The notes under the pieces were generated by a model that worked only from the letters and a program-made list of their open reading frames with translations, searched no databases and was not told the origin of the DNA. Position numbers and translations under genes: made by a program. A stretch of 64,000 nt of DNA from Bacteroidota bacterium (lineage in GTDB: Bacteria; Bacteroidota; Bacteroidia; JACCXN01). Below are positions 46,438 through 54,979 of the stretch, one piece after another; within the stretch, counting starts at the first letter, position 1; every line of letters begins with the position of its first letter. Location of the stretch: contig JACCXN010000091.1 of NCBI GenBank assembly GCA_013696965.1, positions 1 to 64,000 on the forward strand. Reading direction: 5' to 3'.

Positions 46438-47667
46438 TTATTGCCTGAAAAGCTGATAAGAAAAGGCAAAAACAGTTGTGTTGCCCATTGGGTGTCGTGC
46501 AATAACAGAAATATAATAAGCAAGGTCAATGCAATAAGCTTTCCTTTGAATTCCAACTCCGGTAGTAATATACTTTCTATTTCCTTTGCTTGCATATTCA
46601 TGAAAATAGCCTGCACGATAAGCAAGGGCTAAATCTATATCGGAAAAAGAATATCTTGATTCTATTCCAAACTGGTGAATGATTTCATGGAGTTCTTCTT
46701 TCAATACACTGCCCTTTTCAATTTGAATACTGTTATCCGGATTATAAATGAAATTCCCGTTAGCATCCCGAATAGGAATTCCAGGAGCATCTGAAAAAGA
46801 ACCTAAAATTCCTGCAACAACTCCTATATCAGGGTCTGTGCCTGCTACTATTCCATTTTGATCTCTTATTGGAGGAGTGGGAACCAATAACTTTTGTGCT
46901 TGATAAGAAAATGAAAGGGTAATAAGGTCTTTGTTCACTAAATAAAGGTTTATGTTTACCATAGCAGCAATTTTTAAAACTGAGGGAACAAAATCATACC
47001 TTCCAAAACCATAAGTTAATTTTGGTCCTAAATTTAAAGCCGATGCGCCAATATTCAGTCTGATGTCTTTTTTTTCATCTACTGGCATTATCGATGTATA
47101 GTTAAACCCAATATCGGCAGCATGAGACATTCCTTTGTAATCATTCCCCATAAAATCAGGACCGAGTTTTGAATATATACTTTTGTATCCTAATCCAAGA
47201 GAAAAATTAGTGGAAAACATTCTTGCATATCTTAGGGAATTGTATATTTCAAATGGTCTATATTCTCCCAATGGTGTTCCTGTTGGACTTGTAAAAGTTA
47301 TTTTGCCTAAAGAAGAGTAACTCATTGCATAAGAAAACCCATTTTTGCCATCAGGGGAAAACAACAAGCCTATGTTAACCAAGTTTATATCGGGAACAAG
47401 CGATCTAAACAACGGTGTATAGTTAATAAAACCAGCAATAACCTTTTTGTTTCTTGCTAAAAGAGCCGGATTTTGCAAATATGCCGCATTGAAATTAAAT
47501 TCAGTAGCCACGGTTCCAATTTCTCCCATGCCCCCTGTTTGTGCATTTTCATTGATTAACAATCCAGGAACTGCAGTTAAAATTGCATTTGTTTGAGCTT
47601 TAGTAATAACAGGAAACAACAAAATAAATATGGCTGAAAAAAAAATAAATCTAAACTTAAAGATCAT
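46438..47667 (-). CDS. PorV/PorQ-family outer membrane protein
   Basis: This 409-residue FadL-like beta-barrel has a signal peptide (PVITKAQ) and the family's N-terminal block TGGMGEIGTVATEFNFNAAYLQNPALLA. Further PorV-like strands follow (NIGLLFSPDGKNGFSYAMSYSSLG, FSLGLGYKSIYSKLGPDFMG), and the end is FAFSYQLFRQ. PorV shuttles T9SS cargo from translocon to attachment complex. A true PorV usually lies next to porU. Here the neighbour is a T9SS cargo, so this may be a paralogue dedicated to it. Position within the family is inferred. Confidence 0.72.
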   Translation of the reverse strand: MIFKFRFIFFSAIFILLFPVITKAQTNAILTAVPGLLINENAQTGGMGEIGTVATEFNFNAAYLQNPALLARNKKVIAGFINYTPLFRSLVPDINLVNIGLLFSPDGKNGFSYAMSYSSLGKITFTSPTGTPLGEYRPFEIYNSLRYARMFSTNFSLGLGYKSIYSKLGPDFMGNDYKGMSHAADIGFNYTSIMPVDEKKDIRLNIGASALNLGPKLTYGFGRYDFVPSVLKIAAMVNINLYLVNKDLITLSFSYQAQKLLVPTPPIRDQNGIVAGTDPDIGVVAGILGSFSDAPGIPIRDANGNFIYNPDNSIQIEKGSVLKEELHEIIHQFGIESRYSFSDIDLALAYRAGYFHEYASKGNRKYITTGVGIQRKAYCIDLAYYISVIARHPMGNTTVFAFSYQLFRQ

Positions 47668-47929
47668 AACATATAAGCGATTAAAACTTGCACTAAGATA
47701 TTAATTAATTTATTTCGATTTTTAAAATCGTTTATGTTTTCAATGAATGCCCTAGAAATTTTTAATGCTGAATATGCAATTAATGCAGCATGATTCTCAC
47801 TTTTTTGCCAAGCCCATGTTTTACGTTCGCCCTTATGTGTCCACCGTAGTTGGGTGTATTCCAAGAAGCGTGTGAACAAGGCAGGCTCTTTTGCAAGGTT
47901 CGCTTTTGTATGAAAGAAATTAAAATTCT

Positions 47930-48112
47930 CAATTGTCTTTTAGATTTTATTCCGTTAAAGTAGTCTGTTTTCTTGCCCCAATTCCATGTGTCCCATTGTG
48001 CCTTGCTTTGCCTGAAATAATTACTAAACTTCTTGGCTCAAACATAGCTTCGATTTTTTCCTTCGTTTTTAGATTGAAAAAAATAACGAAATTATACCCT
48101 AAACTCAGCTAC
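47930..48112 (-). pseudogene. Decayed alkB-like 2OG-Fe(II) dioxygenase remnant
   Basis: The minus strand encodes only the C-terminal third of an AlkB-type protein. LSLGYNFVIFFNLKTKEKIE, then FEPRSLVIISGKARHNGTHG and IGARK are followed after a frameshift by TDYFNGIKSKRQLRILISFI. This mirrors the family's ending (EPRSLLxLSGxARYxWTHGI...RRISLTFR), though the conserved Trp is gone. The remnant stops at about 48113, where base composition changes sharply to GC-rich. An insertion appears to have replaced the 5' part. Recognised from the family consensus in memory. Confidence 0.5.
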
Positions 48113-48155
48113 GCGTCACACGATGCGGTGGACGGACTATCTCCAAAAAGAAATC

Positions 48156-48215
48156 ATGAACCTCTTGGGCTTAGCTGCGGCTAAGCATTCGCTCCGCTCT
48201 GCCCAAGAGGTTCAT
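48156..48215. repeat. Large palindrome (15-bp perfect arms, nested hairpin)
   Basis: ATGAACCTCTTGGGC (48156-48170) is the exact reverse complement of GCCCAAGAGGTTCAT (48201-48215). The 30-nt centre holds TTAGC-TGCG-GCTAA (48171-48184). No T run follows, so it is not a plain terminator. It marks the edge of a GC-richer segment next to the AlkB remnant. It may be an insertion-element end, REP-like element or recombination site. Confidence 0.65.
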
Positions 48216-48308
48216 TCAACAAAACTAAAACAAACTACATACTCACCTAATGCGGCTTATCCTGTACCCTTACGTCTTTACCCTGCCATTGGTATAGCCT
48301 TTTGAAGG

Positions 48309-49310
48309 TTATTCCAAAACCAACTTTACCATAAAAGGGAAGTGGTCGCTTCCGAAATCGTCTAACCGCTCCACTTCCGTCACTTTCCATTGGTGGGAGA
48401 CAAACACATAATCAAGCGGCCAACGGAAAATCCAAGAATTTGCATTGTAGGTATTATACATCCCCCTGCCTCTCCTGGTATCCTTCATTTTACTCCGTTT
48501 TTCAAACTCTTTCAAGTTGTGGCTCCACCCCACATCATTAAAATCCCCGGCCAAGACGGTAGGCAAGCTGTCTTTGGAGAGCATATTCCCCGCCAGTTTT
48601 AAGGATTCTTCATCCACAGTTCCAATATTGGTGGGATGACCGCTGGGTACAGGGGCTACGGGGTGCAGCGCCATCAACCTGAAGGTGTTGCCGTCCCTTA
48701 ACCGGATGGTTGCAACTATGCTTGGCACGCTATCCTGGTTGAGGAAATATATTTTATGTTGGGGTAAAGGCAATTTTGAGTACAGTGCCATTCCGTATGT
48801 GTTTGAAGCAGGGTAAGCAACGCGGTAAGGATAGTCGCTGTGGAGCACGGCTAATTTCTCCATCCACCATTTGTCAGGTTCAAGCGTTACTAGGATATCC
48901 GGTGAGGCTTCGTGCACTATTTCTAAAAATTCTGCCGTTTCCCGGTTAGTCATCAACACATTTGCTACCATAATGCTCATGTCCGCAGGCTGGTCCCTAA
49001 ATGACCTATCCGCTTCAGGAACCGCATTTGGTGCAAGAAAAGTATAGGGGAATATTATGTAAGCCTGTATAGAAATTACGGCTACAAGGGTGGCAATAAA
49101 TAGCTTATTCCCTATAGGATGCCATTTCTTTAGTGCCAAGGCTGAAACGAGGCAAAAAGCAAGGGCAATAAAAAAGCCCAGCCGCGGAAAGTTTAGCACT
49201 TGCAAAAACCAAAGGCCGGTATCATAAAAAAGGCTCGCTGCGGTTAGCAGGCTTAGTAGTATGCCTCCAACAAGGACGGTTTTGTAGGCTATCTTTTTGA
49301 ATTTACCCAT
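48309..49310 (-). CDS. Membrane-anchored endonuclease/exonuclease/phosphatase-family protein
   Basis: This 333-residue protein has three N-terminal TM helices (TVLVGGILLSLLTAASLFY, FFIALAFCLVSALAL, LFIATLVAVISIQAYIIF). The EEP catalytic domain (about 110-333) follows: MSIMVANVLMTNRETAEF, VTLEPD, LMALHPVAP, VLAGDFNDVGWS, LDYVFVSH and GSDHFPFMVKL. These are the Asn, Glu, His and Asp positions of metal-dependent phosphoesterases. Extracytoplasmic DNase or lipid phosphatase activity is possible. Its base composition is clearly more GC-rich than neighbouring genes, suggesting horizontal acquisition. Confidence 0.85.
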   Translation of the reverse strand: MGKFKKIAYKTVLVGGILLSLLTAASLFYDTGLWFLQVLNFPRLGFFIALAFCLVSALALKKWHPIGNKLFIATLVAVISIQAYIIFPYTFLAPNAVPEADRSFRDQPADMSIMVANVLMTNRETAEFLEIVHEASPDILVTLEPDKWWMEKLAVLHSDYPYRVAYPASNTYGMALYSKLPLPQHKIYFLNQDSVPSIVATIRLRDGNTFRLMALHPVAPVPSGHPTNIGTVDEESLKLAGNMLSKDSLPTVLAGDFNDVGWSHNLKEFEKRSKMKDTRRGRGMYNTYNANSWIFRWPLDYVFVSHQWKVTEVERLDDFGSDHFPFMVKLVLE

Positions 49311-49556
49311 ATCAGCTTGTTAAATTAACGAAAATAAATGAGAAGTGCCGAAAATTTAATCAACCAAGTGGTTCATGGGGCTTGGAGCAGTGTTTTTTAG
49401 CTCACCCGGAAGCTGGGAGCGGAAGTTTATAACCTGAAGAAATGGTGGCGGTTTACAATTAACCTCCTCCCGAATTCCTTGTACGTTGATTTTTTCATGA
49501 CAAATACTTCATGTTTTAAGTTATGAATAATTGCCCGGTTCTCGACTTTAAATATG

Positions 49557-50597
49557 TCAACAGCTTCTGTTTTTAAGATACAACTCCTGAACTAAAATAA
49601 TTACACTAACGGTTAGAGGTGTTGCCAAAACTAGTCCCCATCCGCCTGTCAGCGTAGCCATTAACAACTGTGCAATTATTAAGAGTGCAGGAGGCATGTT
49701 AATTAATTTTTGCTGAACAAGTGGTGTAATAAAATTACTTTCGATAAATTGGATTAAAATATAAAGTCCGACAACCAAAGCCGCGGATTCAGGACTTTGC
49801 ATTAGAGCCACTAGTACGGCAGGTATCAACGCAAGCAAAGGCCCAAAGTTGGGAATGAAGCTAATCAATCCTGCCAAAAGAGCTAACACAAGCCAAAGCG
49901 GCATTCCAATAATAGCTAAACCTATAGCTGTTAAAACAAAGACAACAAACATTGAAAACAATTTTCCTTTGAGCCAATTGCGTAAATGCTCACCTAGTTT
50001 ATCCAACACCTGATTTGCCTTTTTTTGTCCTTTTACAGGTATCAGTTGCACCATACCTTTGGTGTACGTTTGGGGCGAAATGGTGAAGAAAATTCCAACA
50101 AATAAAATCACATAAATATCACCGAACACCCCGAATGTGGACTGAAAAAATTGTCCCGCAAACACTTGCGCTTTATCCAATGAATTTTTTGAGGATAGCT
50201 TATCAATGATTTTTTCGCCTATTGAACTATTATTCAATTTCACCTTTGCATTATCAATAGTTTTAGGCAGTGTTTCCATTAGTTCAGCTATTTGTGCCTG
50301 CACTTTTGCTCCAATCAACCAAAATAACCCTGCAACTATTAACAAGGTGCCTATAATGGAAATAGCTACACATACGCCTTCTTTCCATTTTGTTTTACGT
50401 TGAATGAAATTGCTCAACCCTCTAAAAAATATAGCTATGAGCGTTCCTGCCAATACTAATAAAAAAACGCCAAACGTGGCTTTAAAAACCAGTAAGACAA
50501 TTATTGTAAAAGCAAGTATTCCGGTTGTTATCCATACTTTTTTTTGAAAAGAGGGAGTGTTTTCTGAATTTATTTGAGGTTCATTCTCTTGCTGCAT
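49557..50597 (-). CDS. AI-2E family transporter (PerM/UPF0118)
   Basis: This 346-residue protein has about eight TM helices in the PerM arrangement. A basic start and TM pair are followed by a helical extracytoplasmic region (QIAELMETLPKTIDNAKVKL...DKAQVFAGQFF), then KLGEHLRNWLKGKLFSMFVV, LLAGLISFIPNFGPLLALIPAVL and NFITPLVQQKLINMPPALLI. The family exports small molecules or ions; its AI-2 role is proven only for a few members. It stands alone between a GC-rich segment and an intron remnant. Confidence 0.88.
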   Translation of the reverse strand: MQQENEPQINSENTPSFQKKVWITTGILAFTIIVLLVFKATFGVFLLVLAGTLIAIFFRGLSNFIQRKTKWKEGVCVAISIIGTLLIVAGLFWLIGAKVQAQIAELMETLPKTIDNAKVKLNNSSIGEKIIDKLSSKNSLDKAQVFAGQFFQSTFGVFGDIYVILFVGIFFTISPQTYTKGMVQLIPVKGQKKANQVLDKLGEHLRNWLKGKLFSMFVVFVLTAIGLAIIGMPLWLVLALLAGLISFIPNFGPLLALIPAVLVALMQSPESAALVVGLYILIQFIESNFITPLVQQKLINMPPALLIIAQLLMATLTGGWGLVLATPLTVSVIILVQELYLKNRSC

Positions 50598-50624
50598 AGT
50601 AAAATAATTACTGAATTTACAAAT

Positions 50625-50843
50625 TTACATTTTATTTTTTTTTACCCATTTCAGTAGCCTTCTGTTGAGCTGATTCCAAACATACCGCATATGTCCGTCC
50701 CAAAATTTGTGGTAATAATTTATATTACCTCTTATTATGGGATTGATTTCCTTGGCCACTTCCTCCAATGGCTTGCGCCTTTCAATACTTTTTCCACCAA
50801 ACATTTTGACAGTTGCGTGTTGAATAATAAAACATAAGCCCAA
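50625..50843 (-). pseudogene. Group II intron reverse transcriptase/maturase C-terminal remnant
   Basis: The 72-codon frame holds the maturase-specific (GIIM) end of group II intron proteins: SIERRKPLEEVAKEINPIIR, GNINYYHKFWDGHMRYVWNQ, LNRRLLKWVKK. A full protein would be over 400 residues and its reverse transcriptase domains are missing. The frame continues upstream without a start into the end of the mscS-like gene. It is the scar of a former intron. I did not find an intact intron RNA domain V nearby. Confidence 0.75.
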
Positions 50844-50938
50844 TGTTTTTCCGTCTTCAAACAGGTACGTTCTGGTCGATACACAGTGCCTGTTATTGTT
50901 ATTGCAATCTTCCGCTGTTACTTCTTTTTTAATTCTTC

Positions 50939-51829
50939 TTATACGGTATCGCTTATACTCTTGATAACAACATTAACAGGAAAGCTCTTTGATGCTTCGT
51001 AAAACTTTAGTTCAGTAATATCAGCTGGCAGATTAAATCCATTTGCCTCTAATTTTACTTTAATTTGTTGTATCAACAATCCTTTGGTTTGCAGGAAGCC
51101 TTTTCGGAAATCCTCTGTGGTTATCCAAAAGTACACTTTAAGGTTTACCGTACTTGGGGCCAATTCATCTTCAGCAACAAAGTTAACATGTTGGGAATCC
51201 TTAACGATTCTGTCATTTTCTTCAAAACACGTTGCAATAATTTCTTTTGCCTTTTCAATATTATTTTCATAAGCGATCCCAACGATAAAATCGGAACGAT
51301 AATAACCGTCTTCAGTATAATTAAACACCGGTTTTTTTAGAATATCCGAATTGGGAATATAAACATTTTTACCATCAAATGTAGTGATCTTGGTATATCG
51401 GAACTCCATAGATTTTATTTTTCCAAATACATCTTCTATCTGCACCGTGTCATTCATATGAAAAGGACGATTGAAAGCAAGTATGATTCCCGCCAAAAAA
51501 TTTTCAGCAATGTCTTTAAACGCAAAGCCAAGCAAAATTGCCGAAGCTCCGGCCATAGTTATTATAGCACCTGCAATACGGCTTAAGCCCGCTGAGTGAA
51601 GCGCAAGAAAGAAAATACAAATAATTAGAACTAATTTTATAGCCTTGGCCAAAAAGGAAGTCATAAGTGGGTCATATGATTTTCCCTTTATGCGATTTTT
51701 GAAAATAGATGTAAGCCAGCCAGCTATAAGAATACCAATAATTAAGATTAAAACAGCTAGGCCAATACGGGGTATTGTTTTTAAAAAACTATAATAATAG
51801 ACTTCTAAGGTTTTTATAATTTCATTCAT
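50939..51829 (-). CDS. MscS-family small-conductance mechanosensitive channel
   Basis: This 296-residue channel has three TM helices (GLAVLILIIGILIAGWLTSIF, KLVLIICIFFLALHSAG, then the pore helix IAGAIITMAGASAILLGFAF) and the MscS signature KDIAENFLAGIILAFNRPF. The cytoplasmic beta/alpha cage follows (IEDVFGKIKSMEFRYTKITT, FDGKNVYIPNSDI). Length matches E. coli MscS. It releases solutes on hypo-osmotic shock. The intron remnant abuts its 3' end. Confidence 0.93.
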   Translation of the reverse strand: MNEIIKTLEVYYYSFLKTIPRIGLAVLILIIGILIAGWLTSIFKNRIKGKSYDPLMTSFLAKAIKLVLIICIFFLALHSAGLSRIAGAIITMAGASAILLGFAFKDIAENFLAGIILAFNRPFHMNDTVQIEDVFGKIKSMEFRYTKITTFDGKNVYIPNSDILKKPVFNYTEDGYYRSDFIVGIAYENNIEKAKEIIATCFEENDRIVKDSQHVNFVAEDELAPSTVNLKVYFWITTEDFRKGFLQTKGLLIQQIKVKLEANGFNLPADITELKFYEASKSFPVNVVIKSISDTV

Positions 51830-51837
51830 GTTTTTTT

Positions 51838-52149
51838 AAATTTTATAAATGTAATCTTGTCCGTGAAAAACGTTTTAAAAGCTTGTCGAGAACTTAAGTT
51901 TACAGCATTTCCCCAAAAAAAAAATAATTCACCTATCCATTAAAAGAATGTTTAAATGCATACGAAAAGAGTATCTAGTTTTTTCTAAGGCTGCCTGTTT
52001 GCACGCACGTGTTTGATTCTGTGGCAAAAACACCCTAGCAAACATAGCAAATGCAGATATCTGATTTTACAGCCTTAGATTTCTATTTAATTTCTACCCT
52101 TTAATTTGGAACTTACTGCTGTAATCCACCTTCGATTAAATGAGTCTAG
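51838..52149. other. Intergenic region of about 310 bp, no gene seen
   Basis: Lies between mscS and the first BON gene. No open frame, tRNA, hairpin-plus-T terminator or clear promoter was found. Confidence 0.5.
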
Positions 52150-52830
52150 TTACATGTTACCATAAGAGGCTTGTTTTTCAATACTAAGATTATCTACAAT
52201 TTCACATACCCCAGAGGTGTAATTCACTATTTCATTTACTCTCATCCTGGCAAGGTGTGAAGGGACTTTTCCTGATAAAGTCACTATTCTGTTTTTAACA
52301 TCCACTTTTATATTTCTTGTATTATGATAATCGTTTCTTTCAAAGGCTTTTTTAATGTCTGAAACTATTTCCTGATCTGAATAAATTCTGTTTCTGCTAA
52401 CTATAATAGAATCAATTACTTCTTTTATTCCAGTAATTCTAAATGCATATCCCTTAATTACATTTTTTTTCCAGTAAGCATCAACCGTCCCTTTCACAGT
52501 AGCAACTCCATCATTTACTGAAACGGAAATCGAATCAGCATCAATCCCATCATCAAGGCTCAATAGTTCATTTAAGATATCCATTACCTGTTCATCAGTG
52601 GGAACAACAACAGATTCAGGATAAGTTACTTCAATATTATTTTCCACGCGATTAACTCCTGATATTGAAAGGGCATCTTCCTCTGCTGCCTTTCGGCTAG
52701 AAAAATCAGGAACCTCTCCACTTAACCTTACGGTTCCATCCAGAATTTCTACATTAATATTTGCAGACAAAATTCTATCGTCCCAGATAAATTGATCCTT
52801 AATAGCCTTTTTAACCTCAGATTGCTCCAT
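52150..52830 (-). CDS. Triple BON-domain protein 1
   Basis: I use the ATG at 52830 (MEQSEVKKAIKDQFIWDDRI), which lines up with the two paralogues, rather than one 33 bp upstream. The 226 residues form three BON domains of about 70 residues each. Each has the Gly-containing pattern (LDGTVRLSGEVPDFSSRKAA, VNDGVATVKGTVDAYWKK, VKNRIVTLSGKVPSHLAR) followed by a GVxxVxxxI strand. BON domains bind membranes or polymers and occur in osmotic-stress proteins such as OsmY. There is no signal peptide, so it is probably cytoplasmic. First of a tandem triplet near mscS. Confidence 0.88.
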   Translation of the reverse strand: MEQSEVKKAIKDQFIWDDRILSANINVEILDGTVRLSGEVPDFSSRKAAEEDALSISGVNRVENNIEVTYPESVVVPTDEQVMDILNELLSLDDGIDADSISVSVNDGVATVKGTVDAYWKKNVIKGYAFRITGIKEVIDSIIVSRNRIYSDQEIVSDIKKAFERNDYHNTRNIKVDVKNRIVTLSGKVPSHLARMRVNEIVNYTSGVCEIVDNLSIEKQASYGNM

Positions 52831-52910
52831 GAAATAAATATTTAACTTTAATAAATTATGCAAAAAATCTTCAAAAGTAATTTAGCAATAAAAATCTGCT
52901 AAATTAAATA

Positions 52911-53579
52911 CTACCACAATTCAAGATGGTTTATGACATTTGTAACCCCGAAGGTATAACTTGCAATCTGCCTTGCCTTAATTTTGGCGGTATAAGAGGG
53001 TACAAAACCAGTCAATATAACCTGGCCATTTTTAACATCAACCCGGATATCTTCTGCCTGCATTAGGGTATTTCTTTTCACCGCATTTATAATTTCTTCT
53101 TTAATTTGCTGATCAGAAAGTTCAACATTAATGCGAACCTCTATATTATTGATTACATTATTAACGCCAGTTACGCGATGAGCGTAGTTTTCGGTTTGCT
53201 CCTTTTTCCAATGGGCATTTACTGTACCGTTTAAGGTTACAACTCCCCCTTCTACATTAACATTAATTGTTTCATTATCAATCCTTGGATCAATTCTTAC
53301 CATGTTTTTTATAAAAGATTTTATTTTATTGTCATCAGGAATAATGACTGATTGAGGATTTTTTACACGTAAATTATTTTCAACATTTCTTACCCCTGAA
53401 ATTGAAAATGCATCATCCTCAGCTGCTAATCTACTGGCATAAGTGGGAACCTCTCCCGAAAGCTTAACCGTACCATCAAATACCTCTATAAATATTTTTA
53501 CAGATAAAACCCTGTCATCCCATTCAAGTTGTTCTTTTACTTTATCTGCTATCGCTTGTTTTTCACTATAAACTGCCAT
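52911..53579 (-). CDS. Triple BON-domain protein 2
   Basis: This 222-residue paralogue has three BON repeats in the same register as its neighbours: VFDGTVKLSGEVPTYASRLA, VEGGVVTLNGTVNAHWKKEQ and VKNGQVILTGFVPSYTAKIK. It ends TNVINHLELW. It has no signal peptide or TM and shares the WDDRVL opening with proteins 1 and 3. Gaps of about 80 bp and 55 bp to the flanking copies suggest one transcription unit. Confidence 0.88.
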   Translation of the reverse strand: MAVYSEKQAIADKVKEQLEWDDRVLSVKIFIEVFDGTVKLSGEVPTYASRLAAEDDAFSISGVRNVENNLRVKNPQSVIIPDDNKIKSFIKNMVRIDPRIDNETINVNVEGGVVTLNGTVNAHWKKEQTENYAHRVTGVNNVINNIEVRINVELSDQQIKEEIINAVKRNTLMQAEDIRVDVKNGQVILTGFVPSYTAKIKARQIASYTFGVTNVINHLELW

Positions 53580-53634
53580 AAATCAATAATTTTATTTAAA
53601 AAAACAATACTTTAAATATTCTGATTTTTTTATT

Positions 53635-54303
53635 TTATCTTAGAATTAACTTGTCAATTACATTAACAACTCCTGTGGTAAATTGTGCAAGTTCATTGGC
53701 TCTAATTCTTGCCACATAGGAAGGAACTTTACCTGATAGAGTTACTTCTCCATCGCTAACCTGAATTTTAACCTCATCTGCATTTATATACCCGCTTCTT
53801 CTAAATGCTCTATCCAGATCAGAGGCTATATCCTGATCACTGTATTCACCCTGTGGGGTAACTGTGATTTTATCATTTACATCAACAACCCCTGCTATTC
53901 GATAGCAATAGCTTTCCACTACATCCTTTTTCCAAAAAAAATTCACATTTCCATTAATTGTTACAATACCATTATTTACACTAATATTAATATTTCTATG
54001 CTCTATGCGGTTATCAAATTTTAAATTGTTTTCAATAGCAAATTTTATTTCATCATCCGAGAGTACATTATACGTTTCGGGATACCTCACCTTTAAATTG
54101 TTTTCTACACCTACCACTCCATAAACCGAAAGAGCATCTTCCTCTGCTGCCATTCGGCTTGAATAGTTATAAACCTCCCCGGATAGCTTAACCGTTCCAT
54201 CAGCTACATCAATGTTGATATTTTCTGCCTGTACCCTGTCATCCCAATTGAACTGATCTTGTATAGTTTCCTTAATTACTTGTTTTACATGGGTTGTTGC
54301 CAT
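53635..54303 (-). CDS. Triple BON-domain protein 3
   Basis: This 222-residue paralogue opens ATTHVKQVIKETIQDQFNWD and has BON repeats VADGTVKLSGEVYNYSSRMA, VNNGIVTINGNVNFFWKKDV and VSDGEVTLSGKVPSYVARIR. It is the promoter-proximal gene of the triplet. The three copies are diverged but collinear over their full length, so the duplication is old and all three look intact. Confidence 0.88.
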   Translation of the reverse strand: MATTHVKQVIKETIQDQFNWDDRVQAENINIDVADGTVKLSGEVYNYSSRMAAEEDALSVYGVVGVENNLKVRYPETYNVLSDDEIKFAIENNLKFDNRIEHRNINISVNNGIVTINGNVNFFWKKDVVESYCYRIAGVVDVNDKITVTPQGEYSDQDIASDLDRAFRRSGYINADEVKIQVSDGEVTLSGKVPSYVARIRANELAQFTTGVVNVIDKLILR

Positions 54304-54740
54304 AGAATGAAAATTATAAGAATAAAAAACTCATACAAACATTTACAAAAATTTAATGCCAATAATTTTAATGTAAAATTTAATACCATTTGTGGGGATT
54401 TACAGTTGATATGATTATAAATAACTAAGAAAATTAGGGGAATTTTTTTTCCTGTTTTGAGGCTATTTTATTAGTAATATTATTTGAACTAAAATGCTTT
54501 TTTCATTCTCAAGGGCCCGTAATATTCAAAAGGACTAAGTTGAAAAAAACGGGGTTTTGGCAAAAAAACAGTACAGATTTTTACCAAAAAAATTCCCAAA
54601 AAAGGAATAAAAGTAAAAAAGGGAATATTTTTAAAACACAAGGAATTCAAAATTGAAGGTTTTGTAGGTAAAAACACTTATAAGAAGCTTATGGCAAGAT
54701 TTTTCATGTATAAAATGATAACTAAAACATTATTTTAAAA
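54304..54740. other. 437-bp intergenic region between divergent units
   Basis: AT-rich region expected to hold promoters for the BON triplet (minus) and the small protein at 54741 (plus). No exact TAnnTTTG with proper spacing was found. A minus-strand frame at 54489-54677 has biased composition and no family resemblance and is not called. Confidence 0.45.
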
Positions 54741-54926
54741 ATGGAAGCTTTATTAAAAACTTATTTTTTGATTTTAAAAATCAATATATTGATATATGCA
54801 CTTACACCTTTACTTTTTCTTATGATGACAGGAGGAATACCCTTAGTGCTTTCTGTACTTGTTAAATCCTATACTGAAATAAAAAGAAAAAACATTGAAT
54901 TTGAAAAGCATCCCCACCTCTCATAA
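54741..54926 (+). CDS. Small membrane-associated protein (61 aa), low support
   Basis: The 61-residue frame has one long or two short hydrophobic segments (YFLILKINILIYALTPLLFL, TGGIPLVLSVLVKS) and a charged tail (YTEIKRKNIEFEKHPHLS). The topology of a small membrane protein is believable, but no family is recognised. The reading frame could be chance in AT-rich DNA. Confidence 0.45.
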   Translation: MEALLKTYFLILKINILIYALTPLLFLMMTGGIPLVLSVLVKSYTEIKRKNIEFEKHPHLS

Positions 54927-54979
54927 GAAATTCTTAGAAGACAAAATATTAAGCAACAAAAAATGATTTTCGATCTAAT

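Noticed and set aside
47664-47879. 71-codon minus-strand frame upstream of the PorV-like gene
   Set aside because: Rich in charged and aromatic residues and possibly part of a lost gene, but I cannot match it to a family and it overlaps the PorV-like start.
49311-49556. Possible short coding remnant downstream of the AI-2E transporter gene
   Set aside because: Only 30-odd codons are open in any frame and none resembles a known protein.
54489-54677. 62-codon minus-strand frame rich in Phe and Pro
   Set aside because: Composition reflects AT-rich DNA with A runs on the other strand; no domain and no promoter.
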